27,961 nt of DNA from positions 1-27,961 of IMG/VR virus record IMGVR_UViG_3300025289_000105. The stretch is one strand, 5' to 3'. The translations under genes were made by a program, and so were the position numbers. Below, in pieces: positions 1-7,029 of the stretch (its first letter is position 1; each line of letters opens with the position of its first letter). This DNA comes from a virus. A model generated the notes under the pieces. The model was not told where the DNA came from. It saw only the letters and a program-made list of their open reading frames with translations, and did not search any database.

Positions 1-300
1 CCTAATTGGGTTTGCAAAATAAGGTATTGTACAATGACAAACCCCACTCCAATTTGGGCTTAATCTAACAGGACAGTTTTCACAAGGGTCATAATTTTTT
101 GATGGTAAATTATTTTCTCTTTGGGGTAAATTTGTTAATGGGGAATATGGTAAATTATTAGGAACATTATCCCAAAGAATGCCTTTACCATCACAAGATC
201 TACATGGTTCCATCATCCCTGTTCCTGTAGTATCGTTATAAAAATTAAAAGGAACTTTGCCTGTTCCTTCACATACAGGACATTTATGTGGTATATTCAT
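1..300 (-). CDS. Partial CXXCXGXG zinc-finger-like protein
   Basis: The first 100 residues of a minus-strand gene that runs off the left edge of the window. The start ATG at 300 is preceded by AAAAAAGGAGAATAAAA, a good ribosome binding site. Two DnaJ-type motifs are visible: CPVCEGTGKV at residues 8-17 and CRSCDGKGIL at about residues 33-42. Further cysteines follow in a CENC context and a CHC context. Such motifs normally bind zinc. Small phage proteins of this kind are common but of unknown role. It is the last visible member of a minus-strand run of small Cys-rich genes and starts 3 bases after the stop of the FmdB-like gene, so the two are probably co-transcribed. Function not assigned. 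Confidence 0.75.
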   Translation of the reverse strand, partial: MNIPHKCPVCEGTGKVPFNFYNDTTGTGMMEPCRSCDGKGILWDNVPNNLPYSPLTNLPQRENNLPSKNYDPCENCPVRLSPNWSGVCHCTIPYFANPIR

Positions 301-302
301 TT

Positions 303-527
303 TTATTCTCCTTTTTTCTTATAATCATTTTTATAAAATCCAGAACCTTTAAAAATTATTCCACCAATATTGGCAATAATTCTGTTTGCTATGTTTTGAC
401 ACTGAGGGCACATGCTGATAGAAGAGTCCCCACCTTCTACCATAAATTTTTCATCTCTAACGATCCAATCTCTGAACTCATCAAATATATAGTTACATTT
501 ATCACAGCGATATGAGTAATATGGCAT
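303..527 (-). CDS. FmdB-family zinc ribbon protein
   Basis: A 74-residue protein with the full pattern of the FmdB family of putative regulators: N-terminal MPYYSYRCDKC, a second CPQC pair near residues 40-43, and the C-terminal GSGFYKNDYKKK typical of the family. The two CxxC pairs should bind one zinc ion. The family is widespread in bacteria and phages; its molecular role is not established, and regulation of transcription is only a presumption. AGGA lies 9 bases before the ATG. The stop codon is 3 bases from the start of the next small zinc-finger gene, suggesting one transcript. Confidence 0.85.
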   Translation of the reverse strand: MPYYSYRCDKCNYIFDEFRDWIVRDEKFMVEGGDSSISMCPQCQNIANRIIANIGGIIFKGSGFYKNDYKKKGE

Positions 528-538
528 TTTAAAAAATC

Positions 539-1648
539 CTAGTGGAAATCAGAATTATTTTTTAATAACAAATATTCATTATTAATACTTTTTAAACAAG
601 TACGCCCAGTATAAGGATTTGTCCTTTCAGGACTTGTTTTAATAATACAGCCTTCCCTGATCGTCTGTTCATTTGGGCATAAAACAGAAGGGCCTTGTGT
701 ATGTTTTTCAACAATTTCTTTGCTGTAAGGTCCATCATATAATAAAGGAACTTTGGGGATTCCTCTTAAATAACATAAATTACTAAAATCATGTGGATCT
801 AACCATTTGTCCTCTTTTAATATGTCATAGGCATAAAATTTAATCTCACCTTCTTTACACCCATAGGAGTAATTTTTTTGTATCCCAAATCCCACAATTT
901 CTCCATAAAGAACTTCCCCAGGCAGTAATTTATTTTTTAGATTATACTGCTTTGCTATTCTTGCATAAACATTTTCATCATAAAAATAATCTTTTTTATT
1001 ATGAGAAGAATTTAACTGGACATTTCTAGACCCCACCAAGAATTCATACGCAGGGAAATAGCCAAAAAATTTCTTTATCTTTTTCCATATAGTATTTGGT
1101 TCATTTAATACCCATCCTAAACGCACAGAGCTACCATGCAATTTTTCAGTGATATTTACTTGTTCCCCATCTTTAAATACTTGTGGATGATTCTTTATAT
1201 TTTCAATATCTGTGTATTTATGAAAATTACTATTAATATACATTTTTTTAATCTTATTTATCCGACCATAAATATTGGGGAGTTCCTGTGGGGGTTCATA
1301 TTTTTTTATTCCTAAAGATTCGGTAAAATCTTGACCTTCTTTATAAGAAGTTATCCCAACTGTTTCTGGTAAAACAACCAAACCTTGGCTTATTACTTTT
1401 CTCAATTTTACAGTTTTTATCCTCCGTTTCTCTAACTTAATTTTAGAATCAGGCCCAAAAATTTTAGACTCCAATTCTTCTGATAATAGGCTGTCTATAG
1501 GAATATATAATGCCAAATCCCCTTTTTTAAAAGAACCTTTTTGAACCACACATTGCCAACCTTTAATTTGAACAATATCTAATCTATTTGCCCCTATATG
1601 ATGTTCCACTTTTTCTATTCTACAAATCTCTACTTTTAATTCACTCAT
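539..1648 (-). CDS. RNA ligase, Rnl5 (DraRnl-like) type
   Basis: A 369-residue nucleotidyltransferase expected to seal RNA or RNA-containing nicks through ligase-AMP and RNA-adenylate intermediates. The N-terminal ~100 residues form an OB-like domain (GWQCVVQKGSFKKGDLALYI), the arrangement of the Deinococcus Rnl5 family. The ligase core follows: motif I EKLHGSS with nucleophile Lys169, VGSRNV, motif IIIa VLYGEIVG, FYAYDI, motif IV REGCIIK (about 331-337) and motif V CLKSIN (about 351-356). I chose the ATG at 1648 because AGAGGAAAAA precedes it and it overlaps the upstream stop as ATGA; an in-frame TTG at 1681 has no such site. Possible roles are repair of tRNA or other RNA cut by host defence nucleases, or nick repair; the substrate cannot be read from sequence. 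Confidence 0.88.
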   Translation of the reverse strand: MSELKVEICRIEKVEHHIGANRLDIVQIKGWQCVVQKGSFKKGDLALYIPIDSLLSEELESKIFGPDSKIKLEKRRIKTVKLRKVISQGLVVLPETVGITSYKEGQDFTESLGIKKYEPPQELPNIYGRINKIKKMYINSNFHKYTDIENIKNHPQVFKDGEQVNITEKLHGSSVRLGWVLNEPNTIWKKIKKFFGYFPAYEFLVGSRNVQLNSSHNKKDYFYDENVYARIAKQYNLKNKLLPGEVLYGEIVGFGIQKNYSYGCKEGEIKFYAYDILKEDKWLDPHDFSNLCYLRGIPKVPLLYDGPYSKEIVEKHTQGPSVLCPNEQTIREGCIIKTSPERTNPYTGRTCLKSINNEYLLLKNNSDFH

Positions 1649-1851
1649 TTTTTCCTCTGTAATAATTGTTGAATTTCCCAAATTAAATTATTTACTTTAT
1701 TTAAATTTATGTCAACAGTACAATCACAAGGTTTACTTAATTCCAAATCTTCTAATCTTTCCTCTATATTTCCAAGTGTTTTATCTATATCAGATAATAG
1801 GCTTTTAATTTCATCCACAGTATCCATAATATTATTTATATTAGTTTTCAT
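1645..1851 (-). CDS. Small coiled-coil protein
   Basis: A 68-residue acidic protein with heptad-like spacing of I, L and V over residues 5-40 and again over 48-65, separated by a short KPCDCTVD segment. This predicts two helices that could form a coiled coil. AAAGG lies 7 bases before the ATG. The stop overlaps the start of the RNA ligase (ATGA), so the two are translationally coupled and may be functionally linked, although no family is recognised. No membrane segment or signal peptide is visible. Confidence 0.65.
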   Translation of the reverse strand: MKTNINNIMDTVDEIKSLLSDIDKTLGNIEERLEDLELSKPCDCTVDINLNKVNNLIWEIQQLLQRKK

Positions 1852-1852
1852 A

Positions 1853-1963
1853 TCAAGCCTTTCGTATATTCCCTGTATGAATTAAGTAAAAGAGTGTTTT
1901 CTGAAAATCATCTAATTTGGTATAATCTACTTTATTTAGAAAATTTTGTATTTTTTTAAACAT
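1853..1963 (-). CDS. Very small hypothetical protein (36 aa)
   Basis: A 36-residue reading frame, beginning MFKKIQNFLNKVDY and ending HTGNIRKA. Support comes from context: its ATG overlaps the TAA of the upstream gene as TAATG, GAAAGGG lies 9 bases upstream of the ATG, and it fills the only gap between two coupled genes. The composition (amphipathic, many K, F, L) is plausible for a short helical peptide. No family is recognised. Confidence 0.55.
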   Translation of the reverse strand: MFKKIQNFLNKVDYTKLDDFQKTLFYLIHTGNIRKA

Positions 1964-2166
1964 TACTTTAACCCTTTCAATTTAATTTGTTTCATTTTTT
2001 CTTCATCAAAATATAATTTTAAATATTCACAAGTATCATGACAAGAGTTACATCCCACTGGAGAATAAGAACCAAAACCACTATTACAATATAAACAAGG
2101 ACTTAGACCTAATTCTAAAGCACCTTGCCTATTTAAAGGAATATGCTTTATATTTTGGCTATTCAT
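1963..2166 (-). CDS. Small Cys-rich protein
   Basis: A 67-residue protein with five cysteines and a histidine in a compact cluster: SPCLYCNSGFGSY, then GCNSCHDTC. The spacing CxxC ... CxxCHxxC suggests a zinc-binding fold. The tail is a charged helix. AAAGGGG precedes the ATG by about 8 bases, and the gene begins one base after the upstream stop. It belongs to the run of small Cys-rich genes in this arm. No function can be assigned. Confidence 0.65.
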   Translation of the reverse strand: MNSQNIKHIPLNRQGALELGLSPCLYCNSGFGSYSPVGCNSCHDTCEYLKLYFDEEKMKQIKLKGLK

Positions 2167-2167
2167 T

Positions 2168-2365
2168 TCAGAACCCCTTTAATTTCTTCCATTTTTGTTC
2201 CTTTTCATTCCATATTCTTATTTTTGTTATATCTTTAGCCCCTATTCTCATATAATCATTGCCACCATCAGTAAAAGAACCATTGGGACATTTACAACTA
2301 ACAAAGTCGTGTCTATGTTTGGATTCAAGTTCTACGTTACATTCTAAACACTTGATTTTATTCAT
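2168..2365 (-). CDS. Small zinc-ribbon-like phage protein
   Basis: A 65-residue protein starting MNKIKCLECN. The pattern C-x2-C ... ESKHRHDFVSCKC ... DGGNDYMR looks like a small family seen in many phage genomes in which RHDFV, a CxC pair and DGGxDYxR are conserved; that recollection is from general knowledge and untested here. The four cysteines probably hold zinc. The ATG at 2365 is preferred because AAGGGGATAATA precedes it; a TTG 24 bases upstream in frame lacks a site. Function unknown. Confidence 0.68.
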   Translation of the reverse strand: MNKIKCLECNVELESKHRHDFVSCKCPNGSFTDGGNDYMRIGAKDITKIRIWNEKEQKWKKLKGF

Positions 2366-2379
2366 TATTATCCCCTTTC

Positions 2380-2535
2380 TTAATTCCAATGAGTCTTATC
2401 TTGAAAATTTTTAACAAAGAATCCTTGACAAATCAAACTTCTAATAGAACTGTCTAATTTTTTGTCATAATAGTCAATATCCTCAGAAGTTAATTGCTCC
2501 AATATATAATAAAAAATTACTATTGATAGATTCAT
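2380..2535 (-). CDS. Small hypothetical protein (51 aa)
   Basis: A 51-residue reading frame, beginning MNLSIVIFYYILEQL and ending FQDKTHWN. The ATG follows the upstream stop immediately, and the ribosome binding site (GGGGGAAAATGA) lies in the last codons of the truncated HNH-type gene upstream. The ORF closes the gap between two accepted genes, which supports it. The N-terminus is hydrophobic, but short and interrupted, so a membrane segment is uncertain. Family not recognised. Confidence 0.5.
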   Translation of the reverse strand: MNLSIVIFYYILEQLTSEDIDYYDKKLDSSIRSLICQGFFVKNFQDKTHWN

Positions 2536-2697
2536 TCATTTTCCCCCATGTTTTAAACAACCACAAGATTTTTGTTTATATCCATTGCTTAATCGTCTTT
2601 CAACCTCTTGTAAACAATCAGGGCATTTAAATATAGCCCATTTAATTTTGTGCCCTCTTTTATCTATTCTACTTTCTATTTCTCTAAGAAATTCCAT
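2536..2697 (-). CDS. Stand-alone zinc module, probable truncated HNH endonuclease
   Basis: A 53-residue protein matching the N-terminal module of the HNH proteins at 2955-3551, 10366-10980 and 21120-21863: [17 protein letters not shown] then KSCGC, with CxxC and CxC pairs likely to bind zinc. The module ends at KHGGK and is followed directly by TGA, whereas the 2955-3551 protein continues into its nuclease core after the same KHGGK. On DNA the two share AAAACATGGGGGAAAA up to the stop. The ATG at 2697 is chosen because GAGGGAAATA precedes it; an in-frame upstream extension is hydrophobic and overlaps the neighbour. It may be the remnant of a deleted homing endonuclease, or a working zinc peptide. 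Confidence 0.6.
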   Translation of the reverse strand: MEFLREIESRIDKRGHKIKWAIFKCPDCLQEVERRLSNGYKQKSCGCLKHGGK

Positions 2698-2953
2698 TAT
2701 TTCCCTCATATTTAAAAAAACAAGACCAACAAAAATAAATATAAGAACCATCTTTTTGAAATAGATTGCAAACAGAATTTTGCCCACAATCACATTTTTG
2801 ATTATTTGACCAACAATCCTCTTTATTATGCTTTAATTCCACCAAAGCATTTTGTAAATTATCCCTAATAATAGGGGGGTCTACTGCATATTCATCCATT
2901 GAATTTAAGGCATTATTTATATATTCTATAGCTTTTCTATTTTTATTTTCCAT
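2684..2953 (-). CDS. Small Cys-rich protein with helical N-terminus
   Basis: An 89-residue protein. Residues 1-45 look helical and acidic, and residues 46-84 carry six cysteines: CWSNNQKCDCG, SVC, then CWSC near the end. The second half resembles a zinc ribbon. The ATG at 2953 begins one base from the upstream TAA and is preceded only by a weak GGAAA, so coupling to the HNH gene is likely. Its 3' end overlaps the following truncated HNH module by 14 bases. No family recognised. Confidence 0.6.
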   Translation of the reverse strand: MENKNRKAIEYINNALNSMDEYAVDPPIIRDNLQNALVELKHNKEDCWSNNQKCDCGQNSVCNLFQKDGSYIYFCWSCFFKYEGNNGIS

Positions 2954-2954
2954 A

Positions 2955-3551
2955 TTAATTTTTCCATATAGTATTGTTTATAATTAAAGAAATATTTCCT
3001 TGATGTACACCATATTTTATAGCTAATTCTTTTTGGGTATAATTTCCAGTATTATATAAGACTCTGATTTCATTAGCTATTTCTATATTTTTAATCTTTT
3101 GCCCTCTTCTATTTCTTGCATTTTCTTTAGCAGTTACAAAATTACAATTAGATGGTTCATAATTATCTTCATTTTCTATTCTATTTATTTGTAGATTTTC
3201 TAAGTATCCATTGTTTAGTGCCCAATCCCTGAAAACTATATAATCATTTGCCCATTCTGGGCAAATAGTAATCCCTCTACCACCATAATTGGGATAATTA
3301 CAATTTTTAGGATTAAAAATTCTTTGTTTTATTTGTGTCCAAATATGATATAATCTTGTTCCTTTTCCCCCATGTTTTGTAATAGCTTTTGCAGATAATT
3401 TATATTGTACACACCCACAGGATTTTGCTATTTTTCCTGAACTTAGGTATCTTTCAACTTCTTGTAAACAATCAGAACATTTAAATAAGGCCCAACTTTC
3501 CAATCTCCCTGATTTACTTAATCTTCTTGGTAAATTTTTAATTAGTTTCAT
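2955..3551 (-). CDS. HNH-type endonuclease with N-terminal zinc module and C-terminal HTH
   Basis: A 198-residue protein with three parts. Residues 1-47 are the zinc module (CSDC at 25-28, CGC at 45-47). Residues ~67-150 match the phage HNH/AP2-like family: LYHIWTQIKQR, YGGRGITICPEW, then INRIENEDNYEPSNCNFV and AKENARNRR. Residues ~155-197 look like a helix-turn-helix (TQKELAIKYGVHQGNISLII). Such free-standing genes generally act as homing endonucleases that nick or cut DNA to spread themselves. AAAGGAAA lies before the ATG. It is a close paralogue of 10366-10980. No split host gene is seen, so it is not obviously intron-borne. Confidence 0.8.
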   Translation of the reverse strand: MKLIKNLPRRLSKSGRLESWALFKCSDCLQEVERYLSSGKIAKSCGCVQYKLSAKAITKHGGKGTRLYHIWTQIKQRIFNPKNCNYPNYGGRGITICPEWANDYIVFRDWALNNGYLENLQINRIENEDNYEPSNCNFVTAKENARNRRGQKIKNIEIANEIRVLYNTGNYTQKELAIKYGVHQGNISLIINNTIWKN

Positions 3552-3567
3552 TTTCCTTTTGCTATAC

Positions 3568-3744
3568 TCATTTTCCCAAAACTTCTTTTATATATTTTTG
3601 TAAATTTTTATTAGCTTCTTCCCAAGTATTATAAGGACCATAATTAAGTTCTGTCTCATCATACCAGAACCATTTTTTACTAAACTCATCTATATAAGGA
3701 TTTCCCCCTTTTTTACTAAATTCATCAAAATAGATGTTTTCCAT
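3568..3744 (-). CDS. Small hypothetical protein (58 aa)
   Basis: A 58-residue reading frame starting MENIYFDEFSKKGG and containing WFWYDETELNYGPYNTWEEA, a pattern that recurs in small phage proteins of unknown function (general knowledge, untested). It is acidic and rich in aromatic residues, with a helical C-terminal third. The ATG overlaps the upstream stop as TAATG, which implies translational coupling, and only a weak GAG precedes it. The coupling and the protein-like composition make it credible despite its size. Confidence 0.6.
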   Translation of the reverse strand: MENIYFDEFSKKGGNPYIDEFSKKWFWYDETELNYGPYNTWEEANKNLQKYIKEVLGK

Positions 3745-3860
3745 TATTTTCTCAATAATTTCATAAGGTTAGAACAGATGGGGCAATAAACATATCCTCT
3801 GATTATATCAAAACTTTTCTTTATGTACGAACATTTTGGGCATTTCCATTTATAAATCAT
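3744..3860 (-). CDS. Very small zinc-ribbon protein (38 aa)
   Basis: A 38-residue protein made almost entirely of one zinc ribbon: MIYKWKCPKCSY, a short turn, then VYCPICSN. Two CxxC pairs separated by about 18 residues are the minimal rubredoxin-like knuckle pair. It has no visible ribosome binding site, but a promoter-like element ends 6 bases before the ATG, so the message may be leaderless. Its stop overlaps the next start (TAATG). Role unknown. Confidence 0.6.
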   Translation of the reverse strand: MIYKWKCPKCSYIKKSFDIIRGYVYCPICSNLMKLLRK

Positions 3861-3866
3861 AATATA

Positions 3867-3895
3867 ATATTATCATTTATATTTAATTTAGTCAA
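3867..3895 (-). promoter_or_regulatory. Sigma70-like promoter candidate
   Basis: On the minus strand TTGACT (3895-3890) and TAATAT (3872-3867) are separated by exactly 17 bases. The -35 overlaps the last codons and stop of the radical SAM gene. The expected start of transcription is about 3860, the A of the ATG of the small zinc-ribbon gene, so it could give a leaderless message and drive the run of small genes to the left. In so AT-rich a sequence a chance match is possible. Confidence 0.35.
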
Positions 3896-4802
3896 ATAAA
3901 TTTTGTTGCCCAATTATGTTAGTTTTTTTCCATTGTTTTTTCTTATAATCTTTCCATGCTACAGATTTAAAAATAGCTTTATGATTAACCCACCTACTAA
4001 AATCTTTTTGATATTTATCAAATTTATTATATGGCATAACAAAAGGATTTATTTTTAATTTTCTGCATAATTCAACTCTATATAAGTCTTCTTCCAGAGT
4101 TGTATTATAACCAATTAGGACGAAACAAAACATTTTAGAAGAAGATAAACCAAAATTATTTAATAATTTAACTTTTTCAATAATTTGCTTATCCAAAAAT
4201 ACCCAATCAAAAGAAAACCTATAATAAGAATGCCATTTAATTCCTGCTAATATTTTAGCATTTTCTTCAGTAACTAATCTTATATCTGTTGCTTGATTGA
4301 AATCTATAATCATTTTCTTTTCACAAATTTCTTTTAAAATATCTATATGGTTATCATAGGCAAGTATATTATTATCTAAAAATATCCAGTATTTCCCCTT
4401 TGGATTTTTAAAATTTTCCCAAGATTGATTAAATTTAATTTTACCTTCTTTTTTAGGGACTTTGCAAAATGAACAATTTCTGCTACACCCTCTTGTGATG
4501 AACCCTATAGAATAATCACAATTTGGGTATAAAGTATAATCAGGGCACAAATATTCAATTTCATTTGGTAATTTAATGTTTAAATCATAACCAGTTCCAC
4601 CAATAATTGTTTTTGTATCCAAACCCTTTGGTAATGAAGAAAAATCAAAAACTTTAGAAGCATAAATTTTATCATATTCATCATTAAAAAATACCCCTTT
4701 CCAAAATTCAACTGCATCTCCTTTATTTTTATGATAAGCAGATAATTTCATCAATGCTATATTTGGAATTTTAGAATCTATATCTATTAAAGCTATTTTC
4801 AT
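3888..4802 (-). CDS. Radical SAM protein with B12-binding-like N-terminal domain
   Basis: A 304-residue enzyme. Residues 1-90 look like the Rossmann-type domain of cobalamin-binding radical SAM proteins (KIALIDID, NIALMKLSAYHKNKGD, KVFDFSS, IIGGTGYD), though the cobalamin signature DxHxxG is not visible. GFITRGCSRNCSFCKVP carries Cys106, Cys110 and Cys113 (CxxxCxxC), which would bind the 4Fe-4S cluster that splits S-adenosylmethionine. The barrel follows (YWIFLDNNILA). The C-terminus is IGQQNLFD, like a beta-clamp binding motif, and the upstream methyltransferase ends similarly. The ATG at 4802 is preferred to a TTG 9 bases upstream; it lies one base after the methyltransferase stop, so the genes are coupled. 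The substrate is unknown; modification of DNA or a nucleotide is a hypothesis. Confidence 0.82.
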   Translation of the reverse strand: MKIALIDIDSKIPNIALMKLSAYHKNKGDAVEFWKGVFFNDEYDKIYASKVFDFSSLPKGLDTKTIIGGTGYDLNIKLPNEIEYLCPDYTLYPNCDYSIGFITRGCSRNCSFCKVPKKEGKIKFNQSWENFKNPKGKYWIFLDNNILAYDNHIDILKEICEKKMIIDFNQATDIRLVTEENAKILAGIKWHSYYRFSFDWVFLDKQIIEKVKLLNNFGLSSSKMFCFVLIGYNTTLEEDLYRVELCRKLKINPFVMPYNKFDKYQKDFSRWVNHKAIFKSVAWKDYKKKQWKKTNIIGQQNLFD

Positions 4803-4803
4803 T

Positions 4804-6294
4804 TTAATCAAATAATTTTTGTTGACAATTAACAGATTTTATTCGTTGTTCAGCTATTTTAATATAATCTTCTTCTCTTTCAATCCCAATAAATTTTCTA
4901 TTCAATAATTTAGCAGCAATTCCTGTAGATCCACTTCCCATAAAAGGATCTAAAACCATATCTCCTTTTCTACTACCCAAGGTTATTAAATAACTCATTA
5001 ATTTTATTGGCTTCACGCACGGATGATTATTTTTATTTAGATTATTTCTTTCATTTCCACTACCTGTTTTTAATGATTTATCTTCAGTTCCTTGAATTCC
5101 CCCACCAACTTTATATTTCTCAAAATCAAGTCCTTTATTTTTTTCAGATTTAGGTGCTTTAGATTCTATTATAAAAGGAAAAGTTTTTTGTATATTTTCA
5201 GGTAATTCTTTTATTTTATTTTTCCACCAAGCATCAAGATCAAAGTATCTACTGAAAGAACCAGCATCATTATAATAATTTTTTACAACTTGTCTATTCA
5301 ACTTATCATCAAAACCACCACCCCCACCATATTTTTTAGGGCCACCACCGGAAACACCTTTTCTATCAATCCCATCATTTAATATATCATCTGAAACCAA
5401 AAGATTTGCTGGAAATCTTCCAGTATTGTTTCTAAATCCACTTTTTATGTTGCCATTATTAGCAAAACCATAAATTTCCCTACTTTCACTTCTATCTAAA
5501 TTTCCTTTTCTTTCATTATCCTTTTCATCCACATAAGGAATTCTACAATCATCCAACCAAGTAATTCCATGCCCATTATTTAATGCTTGTTCAGTAAAAG
5601 TTTTTTCTGGTAAAGGTTTCATAACTACTAATATAATTTCTATAGCTGGTTTGGGTTGGAATCCTGCAAAAGACCCAGAAAATTCTTTTACTTGATCTGA
5701 TATTGGAGTATCATCTAAAATTTCCCCTGTGCAATAATTATCTTTTAGTCTTGGTTGTTTTGGATACCCTTGTTTATTAGAATTAACTTTACTCATTTCT
5801 GCCATATTTTTTGTTACTTTTCTATTTTCTATAACTTCTCTTTCATATCCCAATCTTTTATCTAAAATTTTACTTATATTAGTTGCTTTTGGGAAGCCGG
5901 ACGAATATGTCCAATAAATACTACTAAAGTCTGTTCTAAATCCTGCCTGAGTAATATCCATTAATATTTGACACAAACTGTCCTGCCTTGATGTAGTCAT
6001 TATAAAAGCAAAAGCCCCTGGCTTTAAAACTCTTAAGCATTCTTCCCAAACTTCAATTGGAGGTAAAACATCCCATTCTTTCCCCATAAACCCTTTCCTT
6101 GCCTGAACTCTATAGAAAGGGTTAAAAGAATTACCTTCCTCATCTACTTGATCCAATCTTGGTTTAGTAATACTTGATAATTGATATGGTGGATCGGTTA
6201 CAATACAATCAATACTATTATTGGGGATATTTTTTAACTCTTCTAAACAATCCCCTAAATACAATGTTGAAAAATCATCTCTATAATGTTCCAT
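4804..6294 (-). CDS. DNA methyltransferase, beta-class N6-adenine/N4-cytosine
   Basis: A 496-residue site-specific DNA methyltransferase. Motif IV DPPY is at residues 34-37 and the SAM-binding motif I DPFMGSGSTG begins near residue 449, the circular order of the beta class. The long middle part (about 180-430) includes GITWLDDCRIPY and TGRFPANLLVSDDI, seen in phage methyltransferases, and probably holds the target-recognition region. DPPY is more often linked with adenine, but the base cannot be decided here. The ATG at 6294 gives the family-like start MEHYRDDFSTLYLGD; the in-frame extension upstream looks non-coding. The C-terminus CQQKLFD resembles a sliding-clamp motif. It overlaps the upstream gene by 14 bases and is coupled to the radical SAM gene. 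No cognate restriction enzyme is visible. Confidence 0.88.
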   Translation of the reverse strand: MEHYRDDFSTLYLGDCLEELKNIPNNSIDCIVTDPPYQLSSITKPRLDQVDEEGNSFNPFYRVQARKGFMGKEWDVLPPIEVWEECLRVLKPGAFAFIMTTSRQDSLCQILMDITQAGFRTDFSSIYWTYSSGFPKATNISKILDKRLGYEREVIENRKVTKNMAEMSKVNSNKQGYPKQPRLKDNYCTGEILDDTPISDQVKEFSGSFAGFQPKPAIEIILVVMKPLPEKTFTEQALNNGHGITWLDDCRIPYVDEKDNERKGNLDRSESREIYGFANNGNIKSGFRNNTGRFPANLLVSDDILNDGIDRKGVSGGGPKKYGGGGGFDDKLNRQVVKNYYNDAGSFSRYFDLDAWWKNKIKELPENIQKTFPFIIESKAPKSEKNKGLDFEKYKVGGGIQGTEDKSLKTGSGNERNNLNKNNHPCVKPIKLMSYLITLGSRKGDMVLDPFMGSGSTGIAAKLLNRKFIGIEREEDYIKIAEQRIKSVNCQQKLFD

Positions 6295-6505
6295 TTTTCT
6301 TTTTATCCCCTGAATCCGATAAATATACAACAAGACCAAATTCTAAATCTGCTAAAACTTTCTTCATGTCTTTCAAATGTTGTTGTGCTTCTTCGTATTG
6401 TTTATTTTCAATTAAAGCAATGGAGTTGTCTATTACTAAGTTAATTCCTTGATTTAATTTAATTATTTGGGAAAGTAAAAATGTAATCGTTTGAGAATTA
6501 TTCAT
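6281..6505 (-). CDS. Small helical hypothetical protein
   Basis: A 74-residue protein, probably all helical (residues 1-60) with a charged tail. The sequence IENKQYEEAQQHLKDMKKVL resembles a TPR-like helix pair or a small coiled coil. Both ends overlap neighbours: its ATG lies within the 3' end of the NUMOD4-HNH gene (8 bases) and its last 14 bases lie inside the methyltransferase start. GGAATC precedes the ATG at a longish distance. No family recognised. Confidence 0.6.
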   Translation of the reverse strand: MNNSQTITFLLSQIIKLNQGINLVIDNSIALIENKQYEEAQQHLKDMKKVLADLEFGLVVYLSDSGDKKKNGTL

Positions 6506-7028
6506 TTAAATGATTCCAACTTTTCCCATATAAAATATTTTCAAGATTCCTATAATTTTGTATATTTAATTTTTTGGCAATTTGTTTCAATGTTAAAGAA
6601 GTTTCTTTTCTTAATTTTTTAATTTGAATAACTTGTTCTCCATTCAATTTAGCTTGTGAAGTTTTTTCCCCATATTGTATTTTTTGCAATCCTATTTTAT
6701 ATGCATGTATTTGATTTTCTGTTCTTGTAGCCCATTCTAAATTTTGTACCCTATTATCAGTTTTTATACCATTAATATGATTTATATCTGGTTTATTATT
6801 ACTATTTTCTATAAAGGCTTTAGCTACCAATCTATGAACTAATTTTGTATATATCTTATTATTTTTACTCAAACCTATATAAAGATATCCTGTTTTTTGT
6901 TTTTGTTGTTTTCTTAATAAAGGAAATTCTCTTATTTTATTATGTGAATCTATTAAACTTCTAATATTCCCAAAATTACTAACTTCATAATTTTCAAAAT
7001 CTGTTATTTCTTTCCAAATTTCTTTCAT
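6498..7028 (-). CDS. NUMOD4-HNH homing endonuclease
   Basis: A 176-residue homing endonuclease of the HNH_3 group. Residues 1-45 are a NUMOD4 domain (IWKEITDFENYEVSNFGNIR), the DNA-binding module of many phage homing nucleases. Residues ~60-110 hold the HNH core (VHRLVAKAFI, INHINGIKTDNRVQNLEW, ATRTENQIHAY). Residues ~125-175 look like a helix-turn-helix related to intron-encoded nuclease repeats (LKQIAKKLNIQNYRNLENIL). It should cut DNA at a specific site and promote its own spread. The ATG at 7028 lies one base after the metallophosphoesterase stop; a GTG at 7037 is an alternative. It is a different nuclease family from the three zinc-module HNH proteins. Confidence 0.85.
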   Translation of the reverse strand: MKEIWKEITDFENYEVSNFGNIRSLIDSHNKIREFPLLRKQQKQKTGYLYIGLSKNNKIYTKLVHRLVAKAFIENSNNKPDINHINGIKTDNRVQNLEWATRTENQIHAYKIGLQKIQYGEKTSQAKLNGEQVIQIKKLRKETSLTLKQIAKKLNIQNYRNLENILYGKSWNHLNE

Positions 7029-7029
7029 T

